Shown here: positions 60,954 to 64,000 of the stretch, piece after piece
Layout of the letters: each line of letters opens with the position of its first letter
Numbering within the stretch: the first letter of the stretch is position 1
NCBI GenBank assembly: GCA_023392615.1
Contig: JAEVYT010000007.1
Coordinates: 4,615 to 68,614 of the forward strand
Origin: Bacillota bacterium
Lineage (GTDB): Bacteria; Bacillota; Clostridia; Lachnospirales; Lachnospiraceae
Length of the DNA: 64,000 nt
Direction: 5' to 3'
Program-made: the position numbers and the translations under genes
The notes under the pieces: model-generated
The model's database searches: none
What the model was told of the DNA's origin: nothing
Seen by the model: the letters and a program-made list of their open reading frames with translations, nothing else

Positions 60954-61795
60954 TCTTCACCACCAATCTTTTTATCTACTTGTTGTAGTATCATAATTAC
61001 TGTTACCACAACAAAAGCAACAATGATTGCAGCAGCGCACATTTTCTGAATATCCAATGAAGTAAACCAGTTATTGAACAGATGCTGTAGCATATAGATG
61101 CTATCATCACTCGGATATGCACCGGCTATCAAATATGCTTCACGGAACACCTTAAAGGTGTTTAATATGGATAGTACTGTTACGATAAACACAGTAGGTA
61201 ACAAACCGGGTAATGTAATGTACCAAAACTTGTTCCAAGAATTTGCCCCATCCACCCCGGCTGCTTCATACAGTGACGATGATATCCCATTTAGTCCTGC
61301 AAGCCAAAGCACCATATCGTAACCGAGATTTTTCCATATATAACTAAATACCAGTACAGGAAATGCCTTCGTATTAATCCAGTCACACCCCTCTAAACCA
61401 AACTTCGAAAGTAATACATTCAAAAGACCATTCTGATGAAAGACTACTTTCCACAAAAATACTGCGGATGATACGGGAATGGCCATAGGAATAAGAAAGG
61501 AGGTCTTAAATAAATCCTTATGCTTACCCAGATTGAATATCATTACCGACAATATCAGTGATAGTACTAATAGCAGTGGTACACAAGTAATTATGAATCT
61601 TGTTGTGTTAAACACCGCTTGCTTAAAAGCCTCGTTATGAATTACGGTGTTGTAGTTTTTCATTCCAACATATTTACCGGTTATTGTTTCAGAAAAAGAT
61701 CTTCGAAAAACATCTCCAAATGGTAGTAAAACAAATATGATTACTCCGATAAAACTGGGTGCCAAAAAAGCCCATGCTATTTTCGTTTGCTTCAT
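60950..61795 (-). CDS. Carbohydrate-type ABC permease (MalF/LacF type)
   Basis: A 281-residue permease with six predicted helices. The coupling loop reads SSLYEAAGVDGANSWNKFWYITLPGLLP (about residues 173-200). It begins KIAWAFLAPSFIGVIIFVLLP, a standard first helix. The ATG at 61795 follows GGGGG, 11 bases after the binding-protein gene. With its partner permease it should import a sugar or related compound delivered by the upstream lipoprotein, and possibly by the two paralogous lipoproteins downstream. Confidence 0.93.
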   Translation of the reverse strand: MKQTKIAWAFLAPSFIGVIIFVLLPFGDVFRRSFSETITGKYVGMKNYNTVIHNEAFKQAVFNTTRFIITCVPLLLVLSLILSVMIFNLGKHKDLFKTSFLIPMAIPVSSAVFLWKVVFHQNGLLNVLLSKFGLEGCDWINTKAFPVLVFSYIWKNLGYDMVLWLAGLNGISSSLYEAAGVDGANSWNKFWYITLPGLLPTVFIVTVLSILNTFKVFREAYLIAGAYPSDDSIYMLQHLFNNWFTSLDIQKMCAAAIIVAFVVVTVIMILQQVDKKIGGEE

Positions 61796-61805
61796 CTTTT
61801 GCCCC

Positions 61806-64000
61806 CTATTCGGACAAGTAACGATTAATACGGCTCAAAACATTGTCCGTGGCCTGCTTTTCTGTTATATCACCTTTAAGAAAGCGTTCTACTTCATCTA
61901 ATATCATATTTACAACAGTGGTATCATTCACCATTGGTTGCTTTAATGTACTTATATTTTCATAGATTTTTTTCCGATCCTCTTTTACTGGATAACCGCC
62001 AAATAACTTATCATCTTTATCAATAATCGAGTTGCCTATATTATCGTGATCTTCCTGTATCCATCCCTCTAACGCTGCTTTATTGATTGGAAAACCATCT
62101 GACAAAACTAAGCTTTGAATTTCTTTTGAGAATAATAGTTGTACGAATTCTTTTGCTAACTCCTTATGCGTCCCTGCACGATTTATTCCTACCAAGGAAT
62201 TTGCACGATAAGTATTGTTAATCGCTTTATATGATCCTTTCCATGCTTTTGTTGCCACAAGTGGAAGCGAATAATTATTGATATCCACCATCTCTTCCAT
62301 ATTCGACTGATATAATTTCTTATTTACCCCAAGTGATTGTGCTATCCAACAACCTACTATCACCATACCACCATCTCCCCTATTCTCACAATTCATAACT
62401 GCATCATCGGAAGCATCAATATTAACCGCCAATTTCTTAACATTTTCCAAATATTTTTGAAAGGCTTCTTTATCAATTACATTTTTATCATTTATTATCT
62501 GATCATAATATGTCAATAAGAACCATGCAGCCAATGACCTGTGGGTGTTTGGGGGCAGTAATGGTATTTTCTTATTCTTCTGCATATAAGATGTTAATTT
62601 CTCCATCGTATCAGTCGAATTTACAGCATCTGCTGATCCATATATAATTGGTATCGCAAACCGAACCGGCATTGTATACACCTTACCATCCTTGCTATAG
62701 TTATTCGCAATATTCCTCATTAGTTTGCCGGATTTAATCATAGGGTTAAAGATACTTCCCATATCCTCCAGAACTCCCTTTTCAATATAAGAATCTATAG
62801 GTAACCCATCCAAAACCAGTATGTCTGCTCCCTTTTTCGCCAATAGTTGTGTATTCAATGCGTTCACATAATCCTTATCAGTTGCCTTATAATCCTTTTC
62901 TCTAGCCCCATATTCATATATCATATTATCTGTATTAGCAACTTGATAATTTATCTTTACATCCGGATGACTTTCTTGAAAGGAGACGATCGCCTGACGA
63001 ATCGTTCTACTCTCATATAAGGAATAAATTGAAAGCTCTTGCGAAGGAAGCGATTTCACATTCTTGTCATAATAATACTGATTTATAATCGCTCCCTTAT
63101 CATCCTTCATCACAAGATAGTAGTTATTCTGTGTGCCTAAGATAAACTTGCCTAAGGAATATCGAGGCATACCTAATTTACTTTGATTCCCATCCACTAT
63201 AGTCTCCCATATCGTACTACCTTCTTTAATCAACTGGATTCCTGATGTATCACATAGATAGATCATTCCGTTGTCAACTTCTAATATAGCCTTATCCGAC
63301 AGTTTTTTTTCGATTTTGCAGGAAGCTTCTTTTTTCAGAGTTTCCATATTAATCTTAAGAATCTCATTCCCTTTTTCATCTGTATAATAGAGCTCATTCC
63401 CTTCTGCTGCTATTTTTCCAGATTTATCACTATTTAGATTCTCAACTATTGACTTTCCATCGGGAGAATATACTTCAATCTCTCCCATTGGATAGATCGC
63501 GGCAATCATTCCGTTCTTCAGCACTTTTAAAACATTTGGCCTGATCGGCGAAGTCCACCCCTCATATTTTTCATGAAACTTTTTAATATCAATCTTTTTG
63601 TAAGTCCCATTCTTAGAATGCTTATATAATGCATAACTATAGTCTGCATTATCACCAATTATATATTGGTTCCCATCTTCCCCATAAAATATATCCGTAA
63701 TATTAAAATATGAGGAACCGAAATTACTTCTAAATTTGATCAACTCATCCGCATTATCTTTTTTCCAATTATTATCTACATATGTATATTTCTCAATTTT
63801 TTTGGAATGTAACACGTATAACTCCATTTCACCATCCGGATTTTTAGTAAGCGATACATAATCCTTTGATGCGATTCCATCCGGCAATTTAATATTCCCA
63901 TCCACATATTTGCCTTTAGCAGTATTTTTGTCAGTCGTTTTCTTAATTGTTTTGTCACCCTTCATACTACAGCCGGTTATTGCTGTAATAATCAATAAGC
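61806..64000 (-). CDS. Large solute-binding lipoprotein with propeller-like N-terminal part, 5' end outside window
   Basis: More than 730 residues; the start lies beyond base 64000. The visible signal end ITAITGC is a lipobox. Residues about 35-330 are a repeated beta-rich region with YIIGDN, GMIAAIYPMGEIEVYSPDG, NELYYTDEKGNEILKIN and GMIYLCDTSGIQLI, suggesting a beta-propeller. After about residue 335 (LSIYSLYESRTIRQAIVSFQ) comes a family 1 solute-binding fold, with YTMPVRFAIPIIYG and AKEFVQLLFSKEIQ. Typical binding proteins are about 450 residues, so this is a fusion. It heads the permease-adaptor operon visible here. Confidence 0.85.
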   Translation of the reverse strand, partial: LLIITAITGCSMKGDKTIKKTTDKNTAKGKYVDGNIKLPDGIASKDYVSLTKNPDGEMELYVLHSKKIEKYTYVDNNWKKDNADELIKFRSNFGSSYFNITDIFYGEDGNQYIIGDNADYSYALYKHSKNGTYKKIDIKKFHEKYEGWTSPIRPNVLKVLKNGMIAAIYPMGEIEVYSPDGKSIVENLNSDKSGKIAAEGNELYYTDEKGNEILKINMETLKKEASCKIEKKLSDKAILEVDNGMIYLCDTSGIQLIKEGSTIWETIVDGNQSKLGMPRYSLGKFILGTQNNYYLVMKDDKGAIINQYYYDKNVKSLPSQELSIYSLYESRTIRQAIVSFQESHPDVKINYQVANTDNMIYEYGAREKDYKATDKDYVNALNTQLLAKKGADILVLDGLPIDSYIEKGVLEDMGSIFNPMIKSGKLMRNIANNYSKDGKVYTMPVRFAIPIIYGSADAVNSTDTMEKLTSYMQKNKKIPLLPPNTHRSLAAWFLLTYYDQIINDKNVIDKEAFQKYLENVKKLAVNIDASDDAVMNCENRGDGGMVIVGCWIAQSLGVNKKLYQSNMEEMVDINNYSLPLVATKAWKGSYKAINNTYRANSLVGINRAGTHKELAKEFVQLLFSKEIQSLVLSDGFPINKAALEGWIQEDHDNIGNSIIDKDDKLFGGYPVKEDRKKIYENISTLKQPMVNDTTVVNMILDEVERFLKGDITEKQATDNVLSRINRYLSE

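Noticed and set aside
1..64000. tRNA, rRNA or CRISPR loci
   Set aside because: I looked through the intergenic regions for cloverleaf arms, CCA ends, rRNA-like stretches and regular direct repeats and saw none; a tool-based scan would be needed to be certain.

Overview
This window looks like chromosomal DNA of a low-GC, Gram-positive anaerobe of the Lachnospiraceae/Clostridium cluster XIVa type. The base composition is AT-rich and the genes have strong GGAGG-type ribosome sites, with some TTG and GTG starts. The families present fit this: DUF4317, DUF2935, YitT, rubrerythrin-like protein, Gram-positive lipoprotein signals, and several sugar ABC importers, one paired with a YesMN-type two-component system. 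The placement is an inference from gene content. I see no tRNA, rRNA, CRISPR array, transposase, integrase or phage gene.

Regions. 1-3.9 kb: the 5' part of an OmpR-type regulator, a Gfo/Idh/MocA oxidoreductase, a GNAT acetyltransferase and a YitT membrane protein. 4.0-8.3 kb: DUF2935 and rubrerythrin-like proteins, VanY-type carboxypeptidase, CAP protein, small secreted protein, and a 50-residue proline-rich ORF. An inverted-repeat element at about 5.47-5.60 kb and a short hairpin at 8.02-8.06 kb share termini. 8.3-11.9 kb: a divergent ferredoxin / Crp-Fnr pair, a second YitT and DUF4317. 12.0-17.5 kb: a MerR-led operon with an MFS pump and a heterodimeric ABC exporter. 17.8-23.6 kb: chemoreceptor, large secreted glucosaminidase behind a structured leader, and a secreted metallo-beta-lactamase-fold protein. 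23.75-27.5 kb: polar amino acid ABC importer, cytidylate-kinase-like protein and a short cis-prenyltransferase. 27.7-33.5 kb: sugar ABC importer plus sensor kinase and AraC-type regulator. 33.9-40.2 kb: VanZ, a truncated GNAT remnant and a Wadjet-like jetABC condensin operon with no visible jetD. 40.6-45.0 kb: MacAB-like exporter and a disordered lipoprotein. 45.3-48.9 kb: solute-binding lipoprotein plus dCache-PAS-GGDEF protein. 49.3-52.4 kb: GH25 lysozyme and an MFS transporter. 52.8-57.3 kb: two paralogous solute-binding lipoproteins flanking a decayed toxin/immunity segment, with three copies of one promoter. 57.5-64.0 kb: a sugar-type importer (binding protein plus two permeases) in line with an HlyD adaptor and a MacB-ectodomain-like membrane protein.

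The working themes are nutrient import with environmental sensing, cell-wall hydrolysis and secretion, drug efflux, and defence or conflict remnants. The most notable loci are jetABC lacking jetD beside a truncated gene, the toxin remnant with a single-base frameshift upstream of its likely immunity gene, the three-copy promoter repeat, and the mixed import/adaptor operon at the right edge.
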